This document shows, piece by piece, positions 16,777 through 26,300 of a stretch of DNA of 42,744 nt (position 1 is the first letter of the stretch; each line of letters begins with the position of its first letter). The translations under genes and the position numbers were made by a program. Source of the DNA: Myxococcaceae bacterium. Lineage in GTDB: Bacteria; Myxococcota_A; Polyangia; Polyangiales; Ga0077539. The notes beneath the pieces are model-generated. The model was not told the DNA's origin and made no database searches. It saw only the letters and a program-made list of their open reading frames with translations. The DNA lies in the NCBI GenBank assembly GCA_004297725.1, contig SCUS01000170.1, positions 1-42,744 of the forward strand. Reading direction: 5' to 3'.

Positions 16777-19326
16777 TCACATCGCCGCGCCCGAGAGGAA
16801 GCGCGCCAGGTACGGCGCCGTGCGGCTCTCCGCCACCTTCGCCACCTGCTCCGGAGGACCCGCCGCCACCACCCGCCCGCCCTCCTCGCCGGCGCCCGGT
16901 CCGACGTCGATGACCCAGTCGCTCCCGGCCACCACGCGCATGTCGTGCTCCACCACGATCACCGTGTTGCCCGCGTCCACCAGGCCCTCGAGCTGCGCCA
17001 TCAGCCGCTCGACGTCCGCCGGGTGGAGCCCCGTCGTGGGCTCGTCGAGCACGTACAGGCTCTCGCCCCGCTGCGAGCGCTGAAGCTCCGTCGCCAGCTT
17101 GATGCGCTGGGCCTCGCCGCCAGACAGCTCCGTCGCGGGCTGGCCCAGCCGCAGGTAGCCGAGGCCCACCTCGCGCACCACGTGAAGCGCCCTCCGGACG
17201 CCCGGATCGTCCTCGAAGAACCCGTACGCCGCGTCGACGGTCATCCCCAGCACGTCGGCGATGGAGCGGCCGCGGTACTTGATGGAGAGCGTGTCGGCGT
17301 TGAAGCGCGAGCCCTCGCAGACCGGGCACGGGGCGTACACGCTCGGGAGGAAGAGCATCTCCACGGAGACGAAGCCTTCGCCCTCGCAGTGCTCGCATCG
17401 CCCCTTCGCCACGTTGAAGGAGAAGCGCCCGGCGTCGTAGCGGCGCGCCCTCGCGGCCTTCGTCGAGGCGAAGAGCTTGCGCACTGCGTCGAAGAGCCCG
17501 GTGTATGTCGCGAGGTTGGAGCGGGGCGTTCGGCCGATGGGGCGCTGGTCGACGCGCACCAGGCGCTTCACCCCCTCCATCCCCGAGCGGATGCGCCCGC
17601 CCACCGGCGCCACCGCGGCGCGCTCGAGGCCTTCGCCCTCCTCCTCGTCGCCCGGCAGCTCGTGGCCGAGGGCCTGCGCGACCAGCTCCACCAGGGCCTG
17701 GCTCACCAGGCTCGACTTGCCCGAGCCCGAGACGCCCGTGACGCTGGTGAAGAGCCCCAGCGGGAAGGACACGTCGAGGCCGCGGAGGTTGTTGCGGGTG
17801 ACGCCTTCGAGCGAGAGCTGAGCCCTCGCACGGCGAGCAGCGCGGGGAGGGAGCGAGGGCGGCTCGAAGAGGTGCCGCCGGGTCTGCGAGGCCTCGACGC
17901 CGCGCAATCCCTCGGTCGGACCGCTGTAGAGCACCCGCCCCCCGTGCTCTCCCGCGGCGGGGCCGACGTCGACGATCCAGTCGGCGTGGCGGATCACGTC
18001 GATCTCGTGCTCGACCACGAAGAGCGAGTTGCCCGAGGCCTTGAGGCGATCGAGCGCCCGGAGCAGCGCCTCGGTGTCCGCCGGGTGAAGGCCCGCGGAG
18101 GGCTCGTCGAGCACGTACACCACGCCGAAGAGGTTGGAGCGCACCTGCGTCGCGAGGCGCAGCCGCTGGAGTTCTCCGGGCGAGAGGGTGGGGGTGCTGC
18201 GCTCGGGCGAGAGGTACCCGAGGCCCAGGTCGAGGAGGACGGCGACGCGGGCCACGAGGTCCTGCGCGATGCGGCGCATCACCAGGGCCTTCTCGGGGTG
18301 CTCGGCCTCCTGGGCGGCCTCGTCGGAGGCGGTCCCGTCGGCGTAGGGCTGGAAGATCGCCCCGAGGCGCTGAAGCGGGAGGTGCGAGAGGTCGGCGATG
18401 TCGTAGCCCGCGAAGGTCACCGAGAGGGACTCTCGGCGCAGTCGCTTGCCGCGGCACTCGCCGCACTCGCTGCTCAGCATGAACTGCAGCGCGCGCTTCT
18501 TCATCTGGGCGCTCTGCGAGTTGGCGAAGGTGTGAAGCACGTGGCGCCTCGCGCTGGAGAAGGTGCCCATGTAGCTGGGCTCGTCCTTGCGCTTGACCGC
18601 GCGCCGCGTCTCCTCCGGCGTGAAGCCCGCGTAGACCGGGACGACGGGCTGCTCGTCGGTGAAGAGGATCCAGTCGCGGGTCTTCTTCGGCAGCTCCCGC
18701 CAGGGGCGGTCGACGTCGTGGCCGAGGGTCACGAGGATGTCCCGCTGGTTCTGTCCGCCCCAGGCCGTGGGCCACGCGGCGACGGCGCGCTCCCGGATGG
18801 TGAGCGAGTCATCCGGGACCAGCGAGCGCTCGGTCACCTCGTAGACCCGGCCGAGCCCGTGGCAGATGGGGCAGGCGCCCTCCGGGGTGTTGGGCGAGAA
18901 GCCCTCGGCGTAGAGGATGGCCTGGCCGGGGGGATAGGTCCCGGCGCGGGAGTAGAGCATCCGGAGGAGGTTGGAGAGCGTGGTGACGCTGCCCACCGAG
19001 GAGCGGGTGGTGGGCGTCCCTCGCTGCTGCTGGAGGGCGACGGCGGGGGGGAGGCCGTCGATCTCGTCGACCTCGGGCACGGGCATCTGGTCGAAGAGCC
19101 GCCGGGCGTAGGGCGAGACCGACTCCAGGTAGCGGCGCTGGGCCTCGGCGTAGAGGGTCCCGAAGGCGAGCGACGACTTGCCCGAGCCCGACACGCCGGT
19201 GAACACCACCAGGGCGTCGCGGGGGATCTCCACGTCGACGTCGCGGAGGTTGTTCTCCCGGGCGCCTCGGACGCGCACGAAGCCGCTGGGAGGTCGGGGT
19301 GTCGGATCGGGGGAGGCCTTCTTCAT
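16777..19326 (-). CDS. UvrA-like excinuclease ABC subunit A paralogue
   Basis: This 849-residue tandem ABC ATPase has both nucleotide-binding domains. The first has Walker A GVSGSGKSS, signature LSPGELQRL and Walker B VVYVLDEPSAGLHP. The second has GVSGSGKSS, LSGGEAQRI, LYVLDEPTTGLHP and the H-loop VVEHD. The zinc module CEHC/CPVC is complete in the second half; the first half has one pair (CPIC) and a CGEC pair. It is about 90 residues shorter than standard UvrA, as in UvrA2-type proteins that lack the UvrB-binding domain and are linked to drug or DNA-adduct tolerance. The first signature reads LSPGE instead of LSGGE. The ATG at 19326 is preferred to a GTG at 19344. It converges on the patatin gene with a gap of about 20 bp. 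Confidence 0.9.
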   Translation of the reverse strand: MKKASPDPTPRPPSGFVRVRGARENNLRDVDVEIPRDALVVFTGVSGSGKSSLAFGTLYAEAQRRYLESVSPYARRLFDQMPVPEVDEIDGLPPAVALQQQRGTPTTRSSVGSVTTLSNLLRMLYSRAGTYPPGQAILYAEGFSPNTPEGACPICHGLGRVYEVTERSLVPDDSLTIRERAVAAWPTAWGGQNQRDILVTLGHDVDRPWRELPKKTRDWILFTDEQPVVPVYAGFTPEETRRAVKRKDEPSYMGTFSSARRHVLHTFANSQSAQMKKRALQFMLSSECGECRGKRLRRESLSVTFAGYDIADLSHLPLQRLGAIFQPYADGTASDEAAQEAEHPEKALVMRRIAQDLVARVAVLLDLGLGYLSPERSTPTLSPGELQRLRLATQVRSNLFGVVYVLDEPSAGLHPADTEALLRALDRLKASGNSLFVVEHEIDVIRHADWIVDVGPAAGEHGGRVLYSGPTEGLRGVEASQTRRHLFEPPSLPPRAARRARAQLSLEGVTRNNLRGLDVSFPLGLFTSVTGVSGSGKSSLVSQALVELVAQALGHELPGDEEEGEGLERAAVAPVGGRIRSGMEGVKRLVRVDQRPIGRTPRSNLATYTGLFDAVRKLFASTKAARARRYDAGRFSFNVAKGRCEHCEGEGFVSVEMLFLPSVYAPCPVCEGSRFNADTLSIKYRGRSIADVLGMTVDAAYGFFEDDPGVRRALHVVREVGLGYLRLGQPATELSGGEAQRIKLATELQRSQRGESLYVLDEPTTGLHPADVERLMAQLEGLVDAGNTVIVVEHDMRVVAGSDWVIDVGPGAGEEGGRVVAAGPPEQVAKVAESRTAPYLARFLSGAAM

Positions 19327-19388
19327 GGGGCGCTTTCGTCGCACGGGCGCGGCCGTCCGTGGGAGGCGATCATGTAGAGTCGCCGCCG

Positions 19389-22300
19389 ATGCTCGGACGG
19401 TCCGCCGTCAAAGCCCCGATGGGGGCGCGATTCGACTTCGAGACGCTGCTCGGCTCGGGCGGCTATGGCGACGTCTTCCACGCCTTCGACCGGCTGCGCA
19501 ACGAGCGCGTCGCCGTGAAGGTCATGCGCCGCGCGTCGCCCGCGCACATGCGGATGCTGAAGCGGGAGTTCCGCTCGCTGGCCGACGTGGCGCACCCCAA
19601 CCTGGTGACGCTCCACGAGCTGGTGTCCGACGGCACCGACTGGTGCATCACCATGGAGTACGTCGAGGGGGTCGACCTGCTGCGCTACACCCACGGCGCA
19701 GGCGCCCACGACACCCCGGGCCTGGCCTCGTCGCTGGCCACCACCGACGTCCCGCCCACCGTCGACTCGGGCTTCGACCCGCGCGTCGTGCGCCGCGCCT
19801 CGGAGCGACCCCCGGAGCTCGACCCCCGCGGGCTGCGCGAGGTGCTGGTGCAGGTCGCCGAGGCCATCGCCGCGCTTCACGCCGCGGGAAAACTCCACCG
19901 GGACATCAAGCCCTCGAACATCCTGGTGACCCCGGAGGGCCGCGCCGTGGTCCTCGACTTCGGGCTGGTCATGGACCTCACCCCCGACGCCCCGCCCGCC
20001 GACGGCCTCGGCCTCGGCACCATGGGGTACATGTCCCCGGAGCAGCTCCTGGGGCAGCCCCTCGACGCCGCGAGCGACTGGTACAGCTTCGGGGCGACGC
20101 TCTTCCAGCTCCTCACGGGTCAGCTCCCCTTCGAGGGCAAGGCCCTCCAGGTGGCCTTCCGCAAGCACTTCGCCCCGCCGCCCGACCCCCGCGTCCACGC
20201 CCCGGGCGCGCCCGACGACCTCTCCGCCCTCTGCGCCGCGCTCCTCGCCGCCGACCCCTCCGAGCGGCCCACCGGCCCCGAGGTGCTGCGCGCCCTCGGC
20301 CACGGCGTCGCCCCTCCGGCCCCTCGGCCACGCCCCTCGGCGCCCGTCCTCCTGGGCCGCGGAGCCGAGACCGCCGCGCTGCGCGCCTCCTTCGAGCGGG
20401 CCGCCTCGGGGGCCGCGGTGCTCGTCGCCGTGTCGGGCCCGTCGGGCATCGGCAAGACCGCGCTCGTCCAGCAGCACCTCGCGACGCTCTCCAGGGACGG
20501 CCTCGCCCTGGTGCTGGGCGGCCGCTGCTACGAGCGCGAGTCGGTCCCCTACAACGCCCTGGAGGGCGTCCTGGAGGGGCTCATCGCCCGGCTGCGCGAC
20601 GACCCCGACAGCGTCGACGCCGCCCTCTCCCAGGCCGTCACCACCCTCACCAGGCTCTTCCCCGCGCTGGGCGCCGTGCCCGGCATCCTCCCCGTCCGCC
20701 ACCGCTCCGGGCCCATCGCCATCGACCCCTGGGAGGTGCGCCGCGCCGCCGCCGCGGGCCTGAGAGCGCTGCTCCTCCGGGTCGCCCGGGGGCTGCCCGT
20801 GGTCATCGCCCTCGACGACCTCCACTGGGCCGACGCCGACAGCGCCGAGCTCCTTCGAGAACTCTTCCGACCGGGCTCCTTCGGCTCGCTCCAGCTCATC
20901 CTGTCCTTTCGCCCGGAGGGGAGAACCGGCAGCCCCTGCGTGCGCGCCCTCCTCGACGCCGACCTGGGCATGGAGCCCCACGCCATCGACCTCGCGCCGC
21001 TGGCCCCCGACGCCTGCGCCGCGCTCGCCACGCTGAGCCTCGGCCGCGACGACCCGGAGGCCGCGCGCCGCGTCGCCGCCGAGTCCCTGGGCAACCCCTT
21101 CTTCGTCCAGGAGCTCGGCCGCCACCTCCTCGAGGCAGGGCCGCTCGCCCCGAGGCTCTCCCTCGACGACGTGGTGCGCGCCCGCGTCGCGAGGGTGCCC
21201 GAGTCGGCCCGCCGCCTCGTCGAGCTGGTGGCGCTCTCCGGCGGCGCGCTCCCCGCCTCGGTGGCCTTCCGCGCCGTCGGGGCCGCGGACGCCTACGCCT
21301 CCCTCTCGGTGCTCCGCTCCGGGAGCCTGGTGCGCTCCCTCGGCGAGGACGGCGCGCTGCTGGTCACCTTCCACGACCGGGTGCGCGAGGCCATCGTCGC
21401 GGGCCTCGCTCCGGCCGACGCCTGCGCCGCCCACGCGCGCCTCGCCCTCGCCTGGGAGTCCGAGCGGGACCCCGAGCCCGAGGTGCTCTACGCCCACCAC
21501 CTCGCCGCGGGCTCCTCCGAGCGCGCCGCCCACTACGTCGCCCTCGCGGCCCGCCGCGCCGCCGAGGCCCTCGCCTTCGACAACGCCGCGCGGCTCTACC
21601 GCCGGGCCCTGGAGCTCGGGCGCCACGACCCCGAAGCCCGCCGCGGGCTGCACCGCGAGCTCGCCCTCGCCCTCGCCGGCGCCGGCCGTGGGCGCGAGTC
21701 CGCCGAGGCCTGGCTCTCCGCCGCCGGGGGGGCCGCCGCCGACGAGCGCGTCGACTGCGAGCGACGGGCGGCCGAGCAGCTGCTCCGCGCGGGCTACATC
21801 GACGAGGGCCTCGCGGTGGCCTCTCGCGTGCTCGACGTGGTGGGCGTCTCGCTCCCCGCCACCCCCGCGCGCAGCCTCGCCTCGCTGCTGCTCCACCGCG
21901 CCCGCATCGTCGCCCGCGGCACCTCCTACGCCGTCCGCGACGCCTCCCGCTGCGACCCGGCGCGGCTCGCCCGCTTCGACGCCTGCTGGTCGGTGGCCGC
22001 GGGCATCTCGGTCATCGACCCCACCCGCGCCGCGAGCCTCCACTCGCTCAGCCTGCTGCTGGCGCTCGACCTCGGCGAGCCCGTGCGGCTCTCGCAGGCG
22101 CTCTCCATGGAGGCCGGCTTCCACGCGATGGCGGGCCCCAGGGGCCGGGCGCACGCCGACCGGATGCTCCGCGAGGCGAGGGGGCTCGCGGAGCGCATCG
22201 ACTGCCCCGACGCGCTGGCCCTCGCGGAGGTGATGACCGGCGTGGCGGCCTGGGGCGCCGGGCGCTGGACGCTCGCCAACGACGCCTTCGGCCGCGCCTT

Positions 22301-23114
22301 CGAGATCATCGAGGGGCGCTGCAGCGGCGTCGCCTGGGAGCGCAGCACCGCGATGATCTTCCGCCTCGACGCCCGCTACTACCTCGGCGACTGGCGGGGG
22401 CTGCTCGACGAGCTCCCTCGCATGCTCGACGACGCCCGAGAGCGGGGCGACCGCTACACCGAGACCCTCGCGCTCATCCGCTTCGAGTGCGTGGCGGGCC
22501 TGGCCACCGACGACCCGGAGCGCGCGAGGCGCGGGCTGCGGCGCGTGGCCGACTGGTCACACGCGGGCTTCCACTCGGTGCACCTGGTGGAGCTTCACGA
22601 GACCGTGGAGGTCGCCCTCTACGAGGGGGACGGCCGCGCGGCGTGGGCGGCGCTGCGCCGACGCTGGATCGCGCTGGAGCGCTCGCTGCTGCTGCGGGTG
22701 CAGGCCTTTCGCATCCAGATGCGCTACCTGCGGGGGCGCGCGGCGCTCTCGGTGGCGGCCTCGGCGTGGAGCCCTCCGGAGCGCTGGTGGTACGCGCGCG
22801 CGGCGCTCTCCGAGGCCGCCCGGTGCGAGCGCGAGTCCACCCTCTGGGGCGACGGGCTCGCGGGGCTGCTGCGCGCGGGCGTGGCGTCGCTGCGGGGCGA
22901 TCGGGCCGGGGCGGCGGAGGCGCTGGCGAGCTCCGCGCGGCTGCTCGACGCGGCGGACATGAGGGTGCACGCCGCGGTGGCGAGGCGGGTGCGCGCGGCG
23001 CTCGAGGGCGACGCGGAGGCGCTGCGGGAGGCCGACGAGGCGCTGGCAGCGCAGGGGGTGGTCAACGTCCCCAGGATGGCGGCGATGCTCGCGCCGGGGA
23101 CGTGGCCTGCGTGA
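19389..23114 (+). CDS. Ser/Thr protein kinase fused to AAA ATPase and TPR-like domains
   Basis: This 1241-residue regulator is of a type common in myxobacteria. The kinase domain has the glycine loop GSGGYGDV (22-29), Lys44 in VAVKVM, HRDIKPSN (170-177), DFG (190-192) and GTMGYMSPE (210-218). A 40-residue insertion with Thr/Pro/Asp lies between the hinge and the catalytic loop. Then come a P-loop (GPSGIGKT, 350-357) and Walker B (VVIALDDLHWAD, 471-482) of an AAA_16/STAND-like ATPase. About 500 residues of helical repeats follow. No transmembrane helix is evident. It should sense a cue through the repeats and phosphorylate partners. The GTG of the next gene overlaps its stop, so it leads an operon with an outer-membrane barrel and an exported FAD enzyme. 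It is divergent from the uvrA-like gene. Confidence 0.92.
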   Translation: MLGRSAVKAPMGARFDFETLLGSGGYGDVFHAFDRLRNERVAVKVMRRASPAHMRMLKREFRSLADVAHPNLVTLHELVSDGTDWCITMEYVEGVDLLRYTHGAGAHDTPGLASSLATTDVPPTVDSGFDPRVVRRASERPPELDPRGLREVLVQVAEAIAALHAAGKLHRDIKPSNILVTPEGRAVVLDFGLVMDLTPDAPPADGLGLGTMGYMSPEQLLGQPLDAASDWYSFGATLFQLLTGQLPFEGKALQVAFRKHFAPPPDPRVHAPGAPDDLSALCAALLAADPSERPTGPEVLRALGHGVAPPAPRPRPSAPVLLGRGAETAALRASFERAASGAAVLVAVSGPSGIGKTALVQQHLATLSRDGLALVLGGRCYERESVPYNALEGVLEGLIARLRDDPDSVDAALSQAVTTLTRLFPALGAVPGILPVRHRSGPIAIDPWEVRRAAAAGLRALLLRVARGLPVVIALDDLHWADADSAELLRELFRPGSFGSLQLILSFRPEGRTGSPCVRALLDADLGMEPHAIDLAPLAPDACAALATLSLGRDDPEAARRVAAESLGNPFFVQELGRHLLEAGPLAPRLSLDDVVRARVARVPESARRLVELVALSGGALPASVAFRAVGAADAYASLSVLRSGSLVRSLGEDGALLVTFHDRVREAIVAGLAPADACAAHARLALAWESERDPEPEVLYAHHLAAGSSERAAHYVALAARRAAEALAFDNAARLYRRALELGRHDPEARRGLHRELALALAGAGRGRESAEAWLSAAGGAAADERVDCERRAAEQLLRAGYIDEGLAVASRVLDVVGVSLPATPARSLASLLLHRARIVARGTSYAVRDASRCDPARLARFDACWSVAAGISVIDPTRAASLHSLSLLLALDLGEPVRLSQALSMEAGFHAMAGPRGRAHADRMLREARGLAERIDCPDALALAEVMTGVAAWGAGRWTLANDAFGRAFEIIEGRCSGVAWERSTAMIFRLDARYYLGDWRGLLDELPRMLDDARERGDRYTETLALIRFECVAGLATDDPERARRGLRRVADWSHAGFHSVHLVELHETVEVALYEGDGRAAWAALRRRWIALERSLLLRVQAFRIQMRYLRGRAALSVAASAWSPPERWWYARAALSEAARCERESTLWGDGLAGLLRAGVASLRGDRAGAAEALASSARLLDAADMRVHAAVARRVRAALEGDAEALREADEALAAQGVVNVPRMAAMLAPGTWPA

Positions 23115-24472
23115 CCCGGCTCCGGACGGCGATGGCGCTCGCGCTGCTGCTGTGGCCGTCGACCGCGCTCTCGCACCCTGGGGCCTCGTGGGTGCCGACG
23201 CTCTCGGTCGATCCCTCGTCGCTGCCGGCGATCGAGGGCACCGTGGCGCCCGACCGGGGGCAGGTGGACTTCGGGATGGCCCTGGAGTGGTTCGACGACC
23301 CGGTGCCCGGCGCGGTCGGCGGTCGCTTCCTCAGCACCTTCAGCACCCAGGTGGGCCTCGGGAGGCGATGGGCCCTCGGCCTCCAGCTCCCGGTGGCGGG
23401 CTACCAGTCCTCCGCCACCTCGGCGGACATCGCTCCGCCCGGCCTCGGGGACGCGCGCGCTCTCGTGCGCTGGGTCCCTCGGACGGCGGGCAGCGCGATC
23501 GGCCCGACGCTCCCCACGGGCAACGCCTGCCGCCAGGGGCGCTGCTCCCACAACTGGAGCACCGGCCTCGCCTTCGAGCTGGCCGCGACCGCGCCCACCT
23601 CCGGGGTCCCCTTCGCGGGCCACGGCGCGCCCACCGCGAGGCTCGACGCCGCCTTCGAGCTGCGCTCCTTCCGCTATGGGCTCGTCGCCTCGGTGGGCTA
23701 CCTCCTGGCCTTCGGCGACGGGCCCTCTGGGAGCATGGCGCAGCGCGACCGGCTGGTGCTCTCCATCGGGCTGCGTCACCCGGTGGCCGCGGTGCTCGGC
23801 TTCCTCGGCGCCATCGCTCCCATCTTCGCGGACATCGGCACCCTGCTGGCCTTCACCATGGTGAACACCATCGGGTCGCCCTACCTCACCCTCGTCGGCT
23901 CGATCGACCCCGGCGGCGGCCCTGCGGCGTGGGAGCTCGGCTTCGGCTCGCAGCGTCGCGTGGGGCCCTTCACCATCACCGTCGGGGGCGCGTGCGGCTA
24001 CGGCGGGCTCTTCGACGGATCGCACCGGGTCACCCTCGGTCTCCAGTGGCAGCCCCCCGGCGACGAGGACCGCGACGGCGTAGGCGACGACGCCGACGAG
24101 TGCCTCGGGGTCGTGGGTACTGCCTCCCTCCGCGGCTGCCCCGACGAGCGCGGCGACCCCGACCACGATGGCCTGCTCTTCCCGGCGGACCAGTGCCCCA
24201 CGCTGGCCGAGGACCTCAACGGCCTCGACGACCACGACGGCTGCCCCGACCGCGACGCCGACGGCGACGGCGTGCCCGACGCGCGCGACGTCTGCCCCTG
24301 CGCCGCGGCGGGCGCTCGCTCCGCCCGGGGGCCCGAGCGCCGGGGCTGCCCCTTCGCCGCGCCCGACTCGACCGACCGCGCCTGCCTGACCCTCGCGGAC
24401 GAGGCCTCGCCCGACGGCGGCGTCCGCCCGTCGCCCCGCGAAGGGAGCCCCTACTCTCATGAAGCGCGTTGA
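23111..24472 (+). CDS. Outer-membrane beta-barrel protein with C-terminal thrombospondin type 3 repeats
   Basis: This 453-residue exported protein has a signal peptide at about 1-22 (LALLLWPSTALS). Residues about 40-315 alternate short hydrophobic strands as in a transmembrane barrel (FGMALEWF, LGLQLPVAGY, YGLVASVGYLLAFG, RVTLGLQWQ). Calcium-binding type 3 repeats follow from about 318 to 400 (DEDRDGVGDDADEC, DPDHDGLLFPADQC, DRDADGDGVPDARDVC) and end in a Cys-rich tail. It has no OmpA peptidoglycan-binding domain, unlike the 646-residue protein encoded later in this window. The GTG at 23111 overlaps the kinase stop. The stop lies 14 bp inside the next gene, showing translational coupling. Confidence 0.82.
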   Translation: MTRLRTAMALALLLWPSTALSHPGASWVPTLSVDPSSLPAIEGTVAPDRGQVDFGMALEWFDDPVPGAVGGRFLSTFSTQVGLGRRWALGLQLPVAGYQSSATSADIAPPGLGDARALVRWVPRTAGSAIGPTLPTGNACRQGRCSHNWSTGLAFELAATAPTSGVPFAGHGAPTARLDAAFELRSFRYGLVASVGYLLAFGDGPSGSMAQRDRLVLSIGLRHPVAAVLGFLGAIAPIFADIGTLLAFTMVNTIGSPYLTLVGSIDPGGGPAAWELGFGSQRRVGPFTITVGGACGYGGLFDGSHRVTLGLQWQPPGDEDRDGVGDDADECLGVVGTASLRGCPDERGDPDHDGLLFPADQCPTLAEDLNGLDDHDGCPDRDADGDGVPDARDVCPCAAAGARSARGPERRGCPFAAPDSTDRACLTLADEASPDGGVRPSPREGSPYSHEAR

Positions 24473-26099
24473 CCCTGGGCTCCTCTCACGGCGGCAGTGG
24501 CTGGGCGTGCTCGGCGCGCTGCCGGCGGCGTGCGTCCCCTCGGCGCTGCGGCCGCCCCGCTGCTACGTGGGCGGCGCGGGCGACCCCTCCTGCCGCGAGG
24601 TGCTCTGGTCGTACAACTCGATGGACTCCAGCCGGTCGACGGTGCTCCGACCGCTCGACCTCGCCGACCTGCGGCAGACGCTGAGGGAGTTTCCCCTGCA
24701 CGGGCGTCGGCTGACCTTCCGCGGAGGGGGCGCCTCCCTCGACCGCCAGTCGCTCAACGACGACACGGTGATCCTGCTCGACAACCCCTCCTTCGCGACG
24801 GTCAACGTCGACCTCGACGACCCCTGCGGGCCGACGCTCACCGTCGGCGCGGGCGCCACCTGGCAGCAGGTCTTCGACCGCACGCTGCCCCTCGGCCTCG
24901 TGCCCTACTGCGCCCCGTCGGCGTCCTTCGTCCGCATCGGCGGCGGCCTCGCGGCCAACAGCTTCTCCCGCATGTCGGCCCGCTGGGGTCGCGAGGAGCG
25001 CTACCTCCGGCAGTTCACCCTCGTGGGCCCCGACGGACGCATCTACGACTGCCACCCCGGCCAGGCCCCCACGAGCCTGGAGTACAAGCTCTTCCACGCC
25101 GTCCCCGGAGCGCAGGGCTACCTCGGGGTGGTCACCCGCGCCCGCTACGCGCTGCGCCGCATCGCGCCCCCGGGCTCCCCCCTCTGCGTGCGCACCGAGA
25201 CCCGGGTGCAGACCCTCGGACGGAGGGTGCAGGGCAACGAGGTCGTCCGAAACTACCTCCGCGACCTGTGCTTCGAGTCGAAGCACCTTCCCCCCGACGC
25301 TCCGCTCGGCTGCCCCCCGGTGCCCGAGGACGACGGCAACCCCGAGACCCCCGACGGCATCTTCGGAACCCTCTGGTGGGCCCGCGACCCCGGCCGCACG
25401 ATGCGCGGGCTCATCGGCCGCACGAAGTACCTTCCCGAGTCGCACGCGGGCAGGCCTCGCGGGCTGCTCAACCGGCGCGACAGCTTCATGCGGGTGTTCG
25501 GCGAGTACGGCTTCGTCGAGCCCGGCGGCGAGGCGTCGTTTCAGGACATCAACTACCACCTCACCCACGGGCAGCCGCTCTCCTTCGACCCGGTGGACGA
25601 CTTCGCGTTCTTCCAGGACGCCGACGCGCGCGCCAAGCGCTACGCCGAGCCCCGCTGGCGCATGACCGCCGCGGAGCAGGCGTACTGCATCCACCCCGAC
25701 CGGGCCGCGGAGTTCCTTCAGGCGCTCGACGAGGAGGTGCGGGATGTGGAGCACTACCCCGCGCTGGTCGACCTGCTCTACGCCCCGCGCGACCTGCGGC
25801 GTCACCCGCTCTCCGCCACCTCCGACGACCGGACCATGGTGTTCACCGTCGCGTACCTCGACCGCAACGGAGAGCGCTGGGCGTGCAGCCAGGCGATGTA
25901 CCGCACCCTCGCGGCGCACTGCGCCCGGCTGGGCGGCAAGATCTACCTGGGCAAGACCGTCGAGGCCGAGGTCGCGGACCTCGACGCCATGTGGCGCGCG
26001 GGCGTGCACGAACTGCGGGCGCTCAAGCACCTGGTCGACCCCCACGGGCTGATCACCAACGAGTTCTGGGACCGCAACCTCGCCTGCCTCACGCCGTAG
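24459..26099 (+). CDS. Exported FAD-binding (PCMH/BBE-type) oxidoreductase
   Basis: This is a 546-residue protein. The N-terminus has a twin-arginine-like motif (SRRQWLGVLGALPAAC) followed by a lipobox-like Cys25, so it may be a Tat-exported lipoprotein. The PCMH FAD-binding domain follows (STVLRPLDLADLRQTLREFP, RRLTFRGGGASLDRQSLN, LTVGAGATWQQVF, FVRIGGGLAANSFSRMSARWGR). Its C-terminal half resembles the D-lactate/aldonolactone oxidase group, ending in HLVDPHGLITNEFWDRN. The substrate is unknown, probably a sugar acid, lactone or alcohol. It overlaps the barrel gene by 14 bp and closes the kinase operon. Tat export fits folding with FAD in the cytoplasm before transport. Confidence 0.85.
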   Translation: MKRVDPGLLSRRQWLGVLGALPAACVPSALRPPRCYVGGAGDPSCREVLWSYNSMDSSRSTVLRPLDLADLRQTLREFPLHGRRLTFRGGGASLDRQSLNDDTVILLDNPSFATVNVDLDDPCGPTLTVGAGATWQQVFDRTLPLGLVPYCAPSASFVRIGGGLAANSFSRMSARWGREERYLRQFTLVGPDGRIYDCHPGQAPTSLEYKLFHAVPGAQGYLGVVTRARYALRRIAPPGSPLCVRTETRVQTLGRRVQGNEVVRNYLRDLCFESKHLPPDAPLGCPPVPEDDGNPETPDGIFGTLWWARDPGRTMRGLIGRTKYLPESHAGRPRGLLNRRDSFMRVFGEYGFVEPGGEASFQDINYHLTHGQPLSFDPVDDFAFFQDADARAKRYAEPRWRMTAAEQAYCIHPDRAAEFLQALDEEVRDVEHYPALVDLLYAPRDLRRHPLSATSDDRTMVFTVAYLDRNGERWACSQAMYRTLAAHCARLGGKIYLGKTVEAEVADLDAMWRAGVHELRALKHLVDPHGLITNEFWDRNLACLTP

Positions 26100-26106
26100 C
26101 GCTTGC

Positions 26107-26295
26107 TCAGCAGCCCTTGTGTAGCAGCCCCGCCACGCGCTGGAGGTCCTTCAGCGGGACGCGCGACTCGACCAGCGGGCCCTGCTCGCCGCGCGACGCG
26201 ATGAGCTTGAAGCTCGCCGCGCCGCGCAGGGTCTTGTCCTTCACGATGGGCGCGATGAGGGCGGCGAAGGCCTTGCGGTCGGCGGGACTGGAGTG
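26107..26295 (-). pseudogene. C-terminal remnant of an unidentified coding sequence
   Basis: Read on the minus strand, the frame ends in TGA at 26107-26109. It gives a protein-like end with no start codon of its own (SPADRKAFAALIAPIVKDKT, then GAASFKLIASRGEQGPL, ending KDLQRVAGLLHKGC). Upstream it runs straight into the inverted-repeat block at about 26300, where the frame becomes repeat translation. The likely reading is that the repeat element has replaced or split the 5' part of a gene. A less likely reading is a frame kept by chance. I do not recognise the family. Confidence 0.4.
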
Positions 26296-26300
26296 TCGGA

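Noticed and set aside
14305..19377. Plus-strand open frame of 1690 codons across the patatin and uvrA-like genes
   Set aside because: It has low-complexity translation and overlaps two well-supported genes in other frames.
19178..24472. Long open frame overlapping the kinase gene and ending in the barrel
   Set aside because: Only the last 453 codons show a signal peptide and domains; the part over the kinase is out-of-frame shadow. The GTG at 23111 is the real start.
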